Shown here: piece after piece, positions 9,543 to 20,700 of the stretch
How the letters are laid out: the number at the start of each line of letters is the position of its first letter
How positions within the stretch are numbered: position 1 is the first letter of the stretch
Source: Parasitella parasitica
Taxonomy: Eukaryota > Mucoromycota > Mucoromycetes > Mucorales > Mucoraceae
DNA length: 35,638 nt
Direction: 5' to 3'
Assembly: GCA_025201805.1 (NCBI GenBank)
Contig: MU619237.1
Span: 1 to 35,638 of the forward strand
Notes under the pieces: generated by a model
The model's input: only the letters and a program-made list of their open reading frames with translations
Databases searched by the model: none
Told to the model about the DNA's origin: nothing
Translations under genes and position numbers: made by a program

Positions 9543-11911
9543 ATGGAGCACATCAAAGGTCTTTTCCTCGGAAACCAAAGCAATCCCACCATCGAGGTCA
9601 ATGCAAAGGAGCACATTTTTCGTAGTCGTCATGCTGAACATGGTTTTGTAAGCACTCCTCTTATGCCTGAACTGAAAAAGGAGGAGTGTACAATCTCGCG
9701 TGTCTGGAAGGATACTGTCAAGGCTAACGGCAGCAAGTCTGTATTTGGTTATCGTTCTCTCATCAAAGTAAGTATGCTATGTGTTCAAATCTACCATTCG
9801 CTGAGACACACCAAAATTAGATTCACACCAAAGAAACCAAGTCTTCAGAGAACGGCAAAACCAAAAAATGGTCTTATTTCGAATTGGGTGATTACAAATG
9901 GATGACCTATCGTGAAGCAGACGAAAAGGTCAAAAAAGTAGCCTCTATTCTTCAAAGGCATGGTTTAAAGCATGGCGATATTGTCATTTTGTTCTGTAAA
10001 ACAAGGTAAATTCAGCAACATGTCATGGTATGCAAATAATTAAAGTTGAGGTCTACAAACAGGGCTGAATGGATGATTACTGCATTAGGTAAGCTATTTG
10101 TCTTGAGGGTGAAAATTGTTGGTAATGATATCATTTTTTTATCATCTAGCTTGTTTTTCAATGGGTTTGGTCATTACCACCGCGTACGATTCAATGCCAG
10201 CAGAGTCTGTGAACCACATCGTCAAGGAAACTGAAGCAAAGGCCATTTTTACAGAGGTAAAGCCCATCATACGGCTAAAAATTAGTTAATGATAATAATT
10301 CTGGGTAAAATAGACATCTCTCTTTGGGACTTTAAATAAGGCCTACACTAAGCTGGACAAGGGGAGTCAGCCAAAGTTTGTCTTCTATGCTGGAAAGGAA
10401 TTTGAAGCACCGGAAGAAGTCAAGAAGTTTAATGATGGAAAGGCGGATGATGTTAAGATCATGCCCTTCGATGAAATAGTTGAGAACGAGATCGACGCAG
10501 AGCATGTTGAACCTGTCGTCAAACCTAAACCAGATGATCTTGCTTTGGTCATGTATACTTCTGGATCTACAGGTCCACCAAAGGGAGTCGAATTGACCAA
10601 CGCCAACATTATCGCTGCCACGGGTGCTGCAGAGTATCTTGTTATTGAGTTGATTAAAAATGAAAATCACAGATATATTGGTTTCCTACCCCTTGCCCAT
10701 GTTCTCGAATTCTTGGTTGAATTTATCATGATTTCAATGGGCGTACCCATCGGATATGGTAGCATCCGTACATTGATGAACGATTTTGTGTGCGGTGCTG
10801 ATGGTGAAGGTAAAGGCGAAGGCGACTTGAAAGCTTTAAAGCCCACTATCATGGCTGGGGTACCAGCTGTTTGGGAAAAGATCAAGAAGGGTGTTGAAAC
10901 TAAACTAGATAAACAGCATTGGGCTGTCAAAAAGATATTTAATGGTAAATGTATAGTATGTCTTAGTAAAGAGCAATCCATCTAACTTGGTGCATTATAG
11001 CTGCTATTGAAATGAAGTGGCAAATGTTGCAGTTCTTTGGTAAATCGAACACTCTAACTGATGCTTATGATTCTGCCATCTTTGGTGCTATTCGCGAAGT
11101 TACAGGTGGTTGTTTGAAGTATGGCATCTCTGGTGGTGCTCCAGTTTCTTTTGAAACACAAAAGTTTATCACCTCAAGCTTGTGCTTTATGCTCCAAGGT
11201 TATGGGTAGGTTTGCTCTCTCAATTGATGCCAGAGCTAAACTAATTTTTGTGCTGTTCCTTTTAGGCTTAGTGAATGTTGTGGTTTGGCTGCAGTAACTC
11301 TTCCCAGTTTCGGTATGATCACTGGTGTTATCGGTCCCCCATCTCCTTCTATTGAATTCCGGTTTGTTGATGTTCCTGATACTGATTATAAGGCTGAGGA
11401 CAACGTTGGCGAACTCTGGCTCCGTGGTCCTTCTCTCATGAGAGGCTACTTTAAGAGACCTGATCTTACCAAGGAAGCTATCACGTCAGATGGTTGGTTC
11501 AAGACTGGTGACATTGCTCGACTGAATAAGGACGGTACTTTTGCCATTACTGATCGTGCCAAGAACCTGGTCAAGTTAGCTCACGGTGAATATATTGCAC
11601 TGGAAAATCTGGAATCCAAATATCGCAACTGCAACAACATCAAGAACATTTGTCTCATCGCTGACAGTGATAAGTCATACATCATTGCTGTTGTGGAACC
11701 TGCTGACGATGATGTTGATAAGGAAAAGCTTTTAAAGGAATTGCAACAAACTGCTTCTTCCAGTGGGTGTAGCCGCGTTGAAATCATCAAGGATATTGTT
11801 GTTACTCGTCATGTTGATTGGCAAAAGGAGTATTTAACGACCAGTGGAAAAATTAAACGCAGAGATATTGTCAAAGGGAACAAGGAAAAGATCGATGAGG
11901 TTTATAAGTAA
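9543..11911 (+). CDS. Long-chain acyl-CoA synthetase (Faa1/Faa4 type)
   Basis: Seven exons (9543-9767, 9821-10005, 10063-10088, 10150-10256, 10314-10944, 11001-11205, 11266-11911) join to 674 residues. That is close to the roughly 690-700 of yeast Faa1. The enzyme activates long-chain fatty acids to acyl-CoA through an acyl-adenylate, feeding lipid synthesis and beta-oxidation. The AMP-binding loop YTSGSTGPPKG lies near residue 262. The GYGLSE motif is near 460, and the FACS signature with DGWFKTGD near 535 is followed by DRAKNLVKLAHGEYI. There is no signal peptide or clear membrane anchor. All introns are 53-60 bp except 10089-10149 (61 bp); exon 3 is only 26 nt. Start is the first ATG after a TATA box at 9472. 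AATAAA at 11995 is a likely polyA signal. Family assignment is very secure; the exact paralogue is not. Confidence 0.95.
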
Positions 11912-12837
11912 ATTAATACACAATTATAGGCGGATTTATTTTCCTCGCTCTGAGTATATGCTGTGGATACGTATTTATACCCTATCTTTTCCTCAATAAA
12001 CTGTATTTTAAGTGAATTTATATATTGCCGTTGAAAATGCAGAGCAAGCATTTGTTCAATTTATTCCTTAATGATTGCAACCTCGATGACCACTGTTTGT
12101 TGTACTAATCGATTTACTGAATTTTTCTATTTTTTTATTTTATTTTTTGAGTTGTTTTTGACATTTGGGGTGGAGGCTTGTTTAACTAAATGTTGAAGCT
12201 CATTTGGTCATCTGCTTAAAAAATAATTACAGTACTGGATCAAACAAGTCTCACACAAATGTCGTTGTAAGGATGTGAACAAAATATATTTTATCCAGAT
12301 ATAATATTCAGATAGTATTAGGTCTATGATATACCTGGTATAACTAGCAAAACTCCGAAATCATTCATGTGCATATCAATCAACAATGACAATCGTTAGA
12401 AATTTTTGGCTCATCAAAGCAAAAATTTTCTTAAACATTGGAGTAAACGTGTTTCTATTGACCTTTGATCTTAAAGTTACCAAATAAACTTGATCAATGT
12501 ATTTCTTATTTTACTATTTTGCAGTATATCTTCTTATTATTATCATGTTTTCATTTCCTCATTGACTTAACAAGCTGTCATAAACAAAACTGAAAATTTC
12601 GTGGAATGTCGAGAAACAACAGTTGTGTATCTTGGTGGTTACAAGTGACTCTGCAGCCAGAAATTTTTGCTGCTTATTGGCTAAAAAACACGAAACATTT
12701 GACCTTTAGGGTACATGTTGGGTGCCGATGAGGTACCCTTCTTTGATTTCCTGTCATAAATCAAAAAACCAATATAAATATGATGTGTTTAAAACATTAG
12801 TAGCAGCAAGTTATTTTTTCTTTTATAAATTCTCACA
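11912..12837. other. Intergenic DNA, 3' UTR of the acyl-CoA synthetase and promoter of the ZIP gene
   Basis: No gene is visible. AATAAA (11995-12000) serves the upstream gene. TATAAATA (12773-12780) lies 57 bp before the ZIP start codon. A candidate zinc-responsive element lies at 12702-12712. AGGGTAC at about 12707 and GTACCCT at about 12732 form a 7-bp inverted repeat partly overlapping it. Confidence 0.6.
12702..12712 (+). promoter_or_regulatory. Candidate zinc-responsive element (Zap1-like site)
   Basis: ACCTTTAGGGT fits the ACC-N5-GGT palindromic core of the yeast Zap1 zinc-responsive element. It lies 126 bp upstream of the ATG and about 60 bp upstream of the TATA box of a ZIP zinc transporter, the classic target of such sites. 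Whether this organism has a Zap1 orthologue cannot be seen here. Confidence 0.45.
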
Positions 12838-14326
12838 ATGGCTTCCGGTTCGTTCATAACAAGATCTTTATTATTATTACTGTTCATTGCTGTCTTTCTG
12901 ACAGCGTCTCTCCATGCTCAGGCGCATGTTCATGAGGGTAAATTAGACTTTGCAGTTGTCATTTGGGTAAAATAGCTTATATTTAGTAGACGGAACTGTT
13001 CATGACCACTCTGACGGTGAATCTAATCAAATTCAGTCAGAGCCATCAACAGGTAATGCAGTTTAATGTAGGAGTATTCACAGCTATGTAGATGCTAAAT
13101 CGTTGTTCACTAGGCGCTATCGTTCCCAGCAATGCCAATGGTGCTCTTGACAATCACATTCATGAGGAAGGCGAAGCTTCTCACTCACATTCACATGGGA
13201 TTTCTTGCGATATGGAGCCCATTGAAGATTACAACTTACCCCTAAGGATTGGTTCCGTGTTTATCGTTTTGGTCACTTCGGCAGTGGGTAAGTTATTGTA
13301 AATTATCCAGACAACACTGCAAGGCACTTAATTTTTACTATACAACATTCAGGTATCTTCTCCCCTATCATCCTCTACCGCATTAGTCCTTACAAAGAGG
13401 GTTCTGCTCGTGATTGGGCTCTTACTGCTGGTAAATTTTTCGGAACAGGCGTTATCATTGCAACTGCTTTTATTCATATGCTGCCTGAAGCCCTGGAACA
13501 CTTTGACTCTGAATGCATTGGCGAAGGCTGGCACACTTACCATGCTTTTGGTGGTCTCTTTTGTATGATAGCCTCCTTCTTCCTGCAAATCATCGAATTG
13601 GCAGCCATCTCTAATTTGGATGCTATTGCTCAAAGAAATGCTGCAGCTGCAGGCGGCCACACTTCTTCAAACACTATAAAAAATGGCAACTCTGAAGAAT
13701 ACGCTGACAGTAGAGTGAACGAAAAGAGTATTGTGGATCCTTCAAATGACATTAACCATATTGAAAGAAGTCATCATGAACACAACCACACTGGTATCAA
13801 CGAAGACGGACATGTTCATTCGGCTGGTTTCCTCGAGAATGAACAATCCATTCGCAATATTGGCACCTTCATCTTAGAATTCGGAATTGTGGTGCATTCT
13901 ATTATCATCGGTATTACGCTGGGCTGTACAGATAGTTCATCGTTCCAAACACTACTCATCGCTTTAGTGTTCCATCAATTCTTTGAAGGCATCGCTCTTG
14001 GTACTCGTATCAACGATCTTCAAAGCAAGACATGGACAAAACCTATTCTTATGGGTTTGCTGTTCATTTGCATGACTCCCATAGGTGTTGGTATTGGTAT
14101 TGGAGTTAGATCAACCATTAACCCTCCAGCCGCAATCTTGGCTCAGGCTATTCTGGACTCTCTCTCTGCTGGTATCTTGCTGTATAATGCTTATGTGTCC
14201 CTAATGAGTATCGAAATCAATCATAATGTTGGCTTCCGTAAATCCTCTTTGGGCCGTAAAGCTTTTTGTTTCTTGTGCATGTATCTGGGGGCTGCTCTTA
14301 TGTCTGTTCTTGGTGCATGGGCTTGA
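12838..14326 (+). CDS. ZIP family zinc (divalent metal) transporter, Zrt-like
   Basis: Four exons (12838-12937, 12987-13052, 13114-13287, 13353-14326) give 437 residues. The N-terminus is a cleavable-looking signal peptide (SLLLLLFIAVFLTASLHAQA). A luminal or extracellular region with His clusters follows (AHVHEG, HDHSD, SHSHSHG), then ZIP membrane helices. A long variable loop between helices 3 and 4 carries HHEHNHTG and DGHVHS. Helix 4 has the conserved VVHSIIIGITLG (near residue 291) and helix 5 the metal-site HQFFEGIALG (near residue 320). ZIP proteins import zinc or iron into the cytosol. The layout fits fungal Zrt1/Zrt2-type plasma-membrane importers, though signal peptide plus luminal His clusters also occur in organellar ZIPs. 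A zinc-element-like site upstream suggests induction by zinc limitation. AATAAA lies at 14457. Confidence 0.94.
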
Positions 14327-14825
14327 ACGCATGCTATCATCAAATATCGACATCTTACACCCCTTTTTTATTGCAATACTATTTCTGTACCTATCATGTC
14401 TGAATAATTTATTCTAACGCACAAAACAGTGCCATACTTCTAAATCAATATATGCAAATAAACTTACGCTTCAAAACAAATAGTTGTGTTGTAATGGGAA
14501 CAAGAACTTGCTTTACTTTAGCAAGATAATGGTCATATAACATAATTTCGGTCAGGCAGTGCATTCATAGATCACATACAGCAACAGTAAATACAGAGAA
14601 ATGTTGCCATATCTGCTCAAAACAGGCCTAACAAGGGATGTTAAAACCGGTAGAACTTACATGGAGTATAAATGGAAGAGAAGTGAAGGATCATTGGATA
14701 ATATCACGATAAAACGGATATTTGCATCAGACTAACACAATTCTCAAAACGTTGGAATCAGAGCTATTGAATGGATGTATTATCTGGGCTGAATCAACTA
14801 TAAATGAAAAGTTATTTACAAAAAA

Positions 14826-14865
<40 letters not shown>

Positions 14866-14926
14866 AATCTCGTGCAAAAACTCGATTTGAATATGTACGA
14901 TAATACTATTTATTGAGTATGTGAGT
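14327..14926. other. Convergent intergenic region with a GA microsatellite
   Basis: It separates the convergent ZIP and F-BAR genes and contains no credible gene. Notable contents are the ZIP polyA signal (14457-14462), a (GA)17 microsatellite (14829-14863), and on the minus strand an AATAAA (14909-14914) 13 bp beyond the F-BAR stop codon. Confidence 0.6.
14829..14863. repeat. (GA)n microsatellite
   Basis: A pure dinucleotide run of about 17 GA units lies in the convergent 3' intergenic region. Confidence 0.95.
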
Positions 14927-15531
14927 TTAATTATACACTTGGACAAGGTTTTGGGCAACATAGCCTTGTTCATTCGTCAAGGAATTCATTCTAGAGTCGA
15001 ATTTGACAGCGTAATACCATCCATCAGTTCTTGCTTCGGTTACTGCTAACCAGGTGCCTCTGGAAAACTGCAATTCATCAGGTTTTCCGCTATACCAATC
15101 TGTAATTGCTAAAGCTACAGTGAAAAATTTAGTATATATGCCACTAATGCAGTTTCATACGTAACTTACCCCAAAATAAAGTGGGCTGTACACCTTGAAC
15201 CACATTAGTTGGTGGCTGGTAATACTCACTCCCAGTACCAACCATGCTATTCACAGTATGTTGATGATAGGCATGTGGATGTGGAGGTGATGGAGTAGAA
15301 GTGGGGTATTGAGGGTAATACTGTTGAGATTGATGAAAATGATGCTGCTCCTGTTGTCTTGGGTATGTATTGAAATTGCTATTTACATGATACATTTCTG
15401 GTTGCGGTACACCATTAACAGGACTCGGGTTGTTGGATGTGCGATACCCAGGGTTATCCATAGGAATTACGGGTTGTTGCCATTGTTGCTGAAATTGCTG
15501 TTGCTGTTGCTGTTGCTGCTGCTCCTGTTGT

Positions 15532-15575
<44 letters not shown>

Positions 15576-17473
15576 TTGTTGTTGTTGTTGCGGCTGCTGC
15601 TGCTCTGATATTGGTTTAGACCTGCGCATGCTATTCCGCTGTGATCTTTGACTTTGTAAACTCGTTGCTGAGAGGCCATCTAATGCAGCTGGGTTCTTCC
15701 TTGAGGTATCGCCTTTTTCATTTTCGTAAATACCCAACTCTTCTAAAAGGCTTTGATAGGAAAAGTTACATGCTGCTTCCAAATCTGCAGATGGCTGTCG
15801 TCTGCGAGTGGTGATGCGACGAGAAGGGTTCATTTCTTTACCAATTTTTTTTGTATCTGATTTGGACGCATCCGAGTCCAGATGGCCCAAATCAAACATG
15901 TTGTTTCCAATAGCAAATACAACCTTAGCACGCGGGTCAATATTCACATCACCTTCTTCTTGCTGCTTATTGTTTTTGACAGGACTTTCTATTTCGTCTT
16001 CTTCAGATGAATCGGTCGTTGTGATGGATGATGTCCCTGGAACCACGAGCACTGGCGGAGGTGACTGTTGGTTTACTCTTTGTCTGATGGATTTCTCTTT
16101 TTGCAGTGAATTTGATACAGACGGCAAAGGTTTGACAATGCTGCGCATGATAGATCTGCGTCTATCATCTGTGCTTTGACTGAGAGTTGAAGGCTCGCAT
16201 ATACCTCTCTGTGAGACAACAGTGTCTTCCTGGCCCACAGTTGGATTTCGAACGGTCAATTCAGGCTTGGGTTTGTCAACTGGAGAAATTTCAGGCATAA
16301 ATTCAGGAGGAATTGGGAAATCAGCAATGGTGTGTTGTTGGAAGGTTTTTGCAGGATCATCCATATAATCAACAAAGACCTCAGGTTTTGGAATCTTTGG
16401 TCCTGTGCCTTTTTCGGCTATGAAGATCTGGATGTCGTCTGCCGGATCGTATTGGTCAAGCGATTTCCAAAAACGTTCGTACGACTGTAAACAATGTTGT
16501 TACTAAAAACAGTAAACATGATATTAACAAAAAAAAAAACCCCCCCCCCACTTTACCTCTTGGTCCTGGCTTGAAGCCGTTGAAAGCACATTGACATACA
16601 TGGAAAAGCTATGGTGAAGAAATTCCAGTCTCTTTTTCTCCATTCCTTGGTAGATCTAAAGGAACAAGCGTGAGCTGGCTGCTTTAACACTAGAAACCAT
16701 ACAACACTCACATCGCAAGCCATCTTCCATGCCTTGTTCCATTCGTCAGTTGCATCTGCCACTTTGATGCAGGCATTTCTGTATTCTTGCTCTTGGATCT
16801 TGATTTCATGCTGCGTTTTTTCCATCCTCTGCTTCATTCTCTCAGCATCACGGCCAGAGACACTGGCAATTTGAGTCTGCATTGTGATCAGCTTAGCACA
16901 GTCAGATTCGTATTTCTCTTTGACTTTAGACAGGTAAGCTTCGCTCGATTGTTTGTATCGATGCGCTTTTTCAACAGTCAAATGGGTCAATTTTCGCTTG
17001 TCCTTTTGCTCAAGAACAAAGTTGTCGAGCTCAACCTCCAGTCGAATTTTTATTTTCTGTGAGAGATTGAGGTGAGCTTGGGCTGTCCACTCCATTTCCT
17101 TATGAGCTGATGTAAGCAGGCTATTCAGTGTGCTTTTTTTTTTTTTTTTTTTTTTTTTTTTNNNNNNNNNNTTGCAGTTAGTACACTCAGTATTGCTCTG
17201 ATGTGACATGTCTCTGTACCCTAATTCTTCTTTTCCGATGCCTGATCTTGAATGCTTCATTAATTTACGGCCAAATTCTTCATGTAAAGACGCCCTATCT
17301 CAACCGAGTCAGAGGGCAATTTAGAATTTATTGTGATTGCTATAATACCTAACGTTGTAGAATGACTTGATTTCGTCAAATGTCTTTTTTGTGTTGTTCA
17401 TCTTGGCGGTGAGAGCATAGAATCCATCATCCTTTAAGCCCCAGAAATTGTTGGCGAATATTTGCTCTGTCAT
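14927..17473 (-). CDS. F-BAR and SH3 domain protein of the Cdc15/Hof1 (Imp2) type
   Basis: Six minus-strand exons (17473-17349, 17294-17220, 17120-16712, 16655-16557, 16484-15170, 15114-14927) give 736 residues. The start MTEQIFANNFWG resembles the FANxFW opening of Cdc15/Hof1 proteins. An F-BAR domain with long helices (ASLHEEFGRKLMKHSRSG, then coiled coil) occupies about residues 1-260. A low-complexity, probably disordered, region follows with a polyglutamine tract near 530-571, and a C-terminal SH3 domain (ALAITDWYSGKPDELQFSRG, GWYYAVKF, GYVAQNLVQVYN) covers about 672-736. Such proteins bend the plasma membrane and scaffold the cytokinetic ring or septum. Intron 2 contains a poly-T run and a 10-N assembly gap, which do not touch coding sequence. 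The gene is head to head with SMC4. The Bzz1 subclass is the alternative, but a single SH3 favours Cdc15/Hof1. Confidence 0.92.
15496..15605 (-). repeat. CAG/CAA repeat encoding polyglutamine
   Basis: On the minus strand about 37 glutamine codons, mixed CAG and CAA with single Pro and Glu interruptions, lie between the F-BAR and SH3 domains. Antisense reading gives a spurious polyleucine frame. Confidence 0.95.
17134..17171. other. Poly-T run and 10-N assembly gap
   Basis: Twenty-eight T residues (17134-17161) run directly into ten N (17162-17171). Both lie within intron 2 of the F-BAR gene, so the true intron length is unknown but the exons on both sides are intact. Confidence 0.97.
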
Positions 17474-17716
17474 CTGTGTGTGCAAGTAGTTGTGAAGTTT
17501 ATGAGAAAAAGAAAGGAAGAAGGAAAATTATAGGATTTTTGCTTCTTTTATATATGCATTTCTGAGCAACAACAAAGCATGTCCTTTTTGGGAAGAATAT
17601 GATACACAAAAGGGAGCTTTTGTTTTGAAGAGCATTCATGACGCGAACAATCGAATTAAATGAGATTCAAGAGGCGCGTTTGCTCTGCTTTTCAACTTTT
17701 GTTAATCAAACACATC
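17474..17716. promoter_or_regulatory. Divergent promoter of the F-BAR gene and SMC4
   Basis: Only 243 bp separate the two start codons, so both promoters and both 5' leaders lie here. ACGCGA (17641-17646) matches the core of MBF/E2F-type G1/S sites, and GGCGCG occurs at about 17672. Both genes act in cell division, which makes shared cell-cycle control plausible. The motif call is weak because such short words occur by chance. Confidence 0.5.
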
Positions 17717-20700
17717 ATGGACAGCATACCTAGCAAAAGAAAGAGACTAATCAAGAGCGATTCAGACACGGAGCAGGAAGATGAAGGACAAGAGTTTTCG
17801 AGCCAACTGTCCGCCTCTGACCGCAAAGTCTCCTTTGCTTCTCCAAGCCAAGAGCCTACACCCGTAAAGGAGATGACTCCACCCACCATCGACTCCATGT
17901 CACCCACAGCAGAGCCCAACGCTGACAACGCTGACAACACTGTCGCTAAAAAGAAGCAGCCTCGATTGGTAATGAAGAAGATGGTGCTGAACAACTTCAA
18001 GTCGTATGCTGGAAGGCAAGTTATTGGACCCTTCCACAAGGTAGGGACCGTGGAATGTAATCGAGATCAAGTATACTAACTACTTCTCCGTTCCAGTCAT
18101 TCAGTGCTAGTAAGCAGAGCATGCATGCACTTGCTTGTATACTTCTAACTATTTTTTTCCTCTAGTTGTTGGTCCTAATGGATCAGGCAAATCAAACGTC
18201 ATTGACGCTCTGTTGTTTGTATTTGGGTATCGAGCAAATAAGATGAGACAGGGCAAGCTGTCAGAACTTATCCACAATTCTGCCAAACATCCCAATTGCA
18301 CACACTGCTCAGTAGAAATCCACTTTCAAGAAATTATCGATGGAGACACACCAACAGACTTTATGGTTGTGCCCAATTCAACGCTGGTCGTATCTCGCCA
18401 TGCAAGCCAGAGCAACTCCAGTAAATACTCCATCAACAATAGAACAAGTAGCTTCACAGAAGTAACTACACTCTTGAAAAAAAGAGGTATCGATCTAGAC
18501 CACAAGAGATTCTTGATTCTGCAGGGTGAAGTCGAGTCGATCGCTTTGATGAAAGCAAAGGCAAAAGACGGCTCAGATGATGGTTTGTTAGAGTATTTAG
18601 AAGATATCATTGGAACGTCCAAATACAAAGAACCTATCGAACACACAAGTGCCAGACTGGAAGTGTTGAACGAAGACAGAGCCGAGAAACTAAGCAGAGT
18701 CAAATATGTTAGTCGTGAGATGGATGGCATGGAAGACAAAAAAGCAGAAGCAGAAAACTATCTGCAAAATGAAAACGAGCTGGTCAAAAAGAAGAATGAA
18801 TTGTACCAGATCTACTCGAGCGAAGCCCAAGAGAATATCCAAGTTGCCAACCAAGCGATTGAGGAGCTGCAGTTAAAGTTGGATGAAGAAGGCAAGAAAT
18901 TCGAGTCTCTCGAAAAAGAGAAACTCGAAATGAATGCTGCATACCAAAATACTGCCCAAGAATATAAAGTAATGGAAAGTGAGAGCAACATCCTCACCAA
19001 AAAGCAATCCAAATACGAAAAGGAGCAAGTTGAAGTACGCGAGCGAAAAAACCACCTCATATCCAAACAGGAGAAAGGAAAGGCTACGTTGGATGCGGAT
19101 CGTAATGCTCGAGCTGAAGCACAAGCATCCATCGCAAAGAACACAGAGGAGCTTCAACGCCGAAAAGCTGAGCTGATTCAAGTAGAGCAGCAGTTGAAAG
19201 AGGAAGAAAATAAACTCGACGCTATCAATCGAGAGTTGAAGGGCAAAACTGATGGTTACATGGCTCAAATAGAAGAGCATCAGAGAAAACTGGCGCCCTG
19301 GACTGAAAAGATCAATCATAAGCAAAAGGCCATCGATGTCAGAAAATCAGAAAGTGAGATTTTAGCTGAAAAGATTGAGTCTGGTGTGAAGGCGGTTGAA
19401 AGTGCTCAAGCGCAGGTTGCAAAGCTAACAGAATCTATAAAGCACAAAAAGAAGGAAATCAAGGATCTCCCAGGTGAGATCAAGGAAGCCAAGACTGAAG
19501 TCAGGGAACTGGAACTGTATCTGACTGATCTGGTCAAAAAAGAAGCAGAGAAACGTATTGAAATGAACAATGCGCGTCAAAAGGCAGAGGAAGCCAGAGC
19601 ATCCATGCAGCAATCACAAAGCCGAGGAAAGGTGCTGGATAGTATTTTGCGTATGCGCGATTCTGGAAGAGTGGAGGGTATTTATGACAGATTAGGCAGT
19701 CTTGGTGTAATTGATGATCGTTACGATGTAGCTATATCAACTGCATGTCCTGCCCTTGACAATATTGTTGTGGAGACTGTTGAAGCAGCCCAGGCTTGTA
19801 TCGAGTATCTTCGAAAGAACAACTTGGGCCGTGCCGTGTTTACTGTACTTGGTCAACTCCACCATCAAAATACAAAGGAGATCGTAACACCAGAGAAAGT
19901 CCCTCGTTTATTTGACTTGGTAGAGCCCAAGGATGAAAAATTCAGACCTGCATTTTATAGTGTTCTGCAAGATACCTTGGTTGCTGAAGATATGCGTCAA
20001 GCCAACAGAATTGCGTATGGACACAAGCGTTATAGAGTTGTCACCATGGACGGCAAACTCATCGAGAAATCCGGTGCTATGACTGGCGGAGGTAATCGCC
20101 AATTGAGAGGTGCCATGAGCTCTGTGTTCAAAAATGATGGTGTCAGTGCTGAGATGGTTATGGAGCTAGAGAGCGAACGTGACAAAATTGAGAGGGACTA
20201 CCGCATTGCTGCAGATGAGAAGCGTGCAAGCGAGACAGCGCTTCGAAGGAAGAACGAACATTTGCCAAAACTCGAGATGAACCTTGAAAAGTTCCAAATG
20301 GACACCAGCAGTATGGAAAGCCAGCTTGAGGACGAAGAGCAGCGCTTGGCTGAATTGAGGTAAGTCTACCAACAGCCTACTTGTTTTCAATACGATGTTT
20401 AACAAGGATACAATAGAAACCAGACTGCGCCTAGTCCAGCGGATGTGCAGCGACAAGACGAAATTGGATCTGAAATAGAGCAGCTGCAGCAAGAGCTGAT
20501 AGAACTAAAGGAAAAAACGATCGAGATCGAGGAGGCTATTGCTGCTTTACATGAAGATATCATGGACGCTGGTGGTATGGATTTGAGAATCCAAAAAATA
20601 TGCGTCAACGACATGCGCAAGAAGATTGACAGCCTAAACAGTAAAATTACCAAGAACATGGTGGCCAAATCCAAAGCAGAAAAAGACGTTACGAGGCTAG

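Noticed and set aside
15309..15608. Polyleucine open frame on the + strand
   Set aside because: It is the antisense reading of the polyglutamine codons of the F-BAR gene.
17660..17716. Upstream in-frame ATG of SMC4 adding 19 residues
   Set aside because: Poorer start context and a basic-hydrophobic extension not expected for Smc4. The ATG at 17717 has A at -3 and G at +4.
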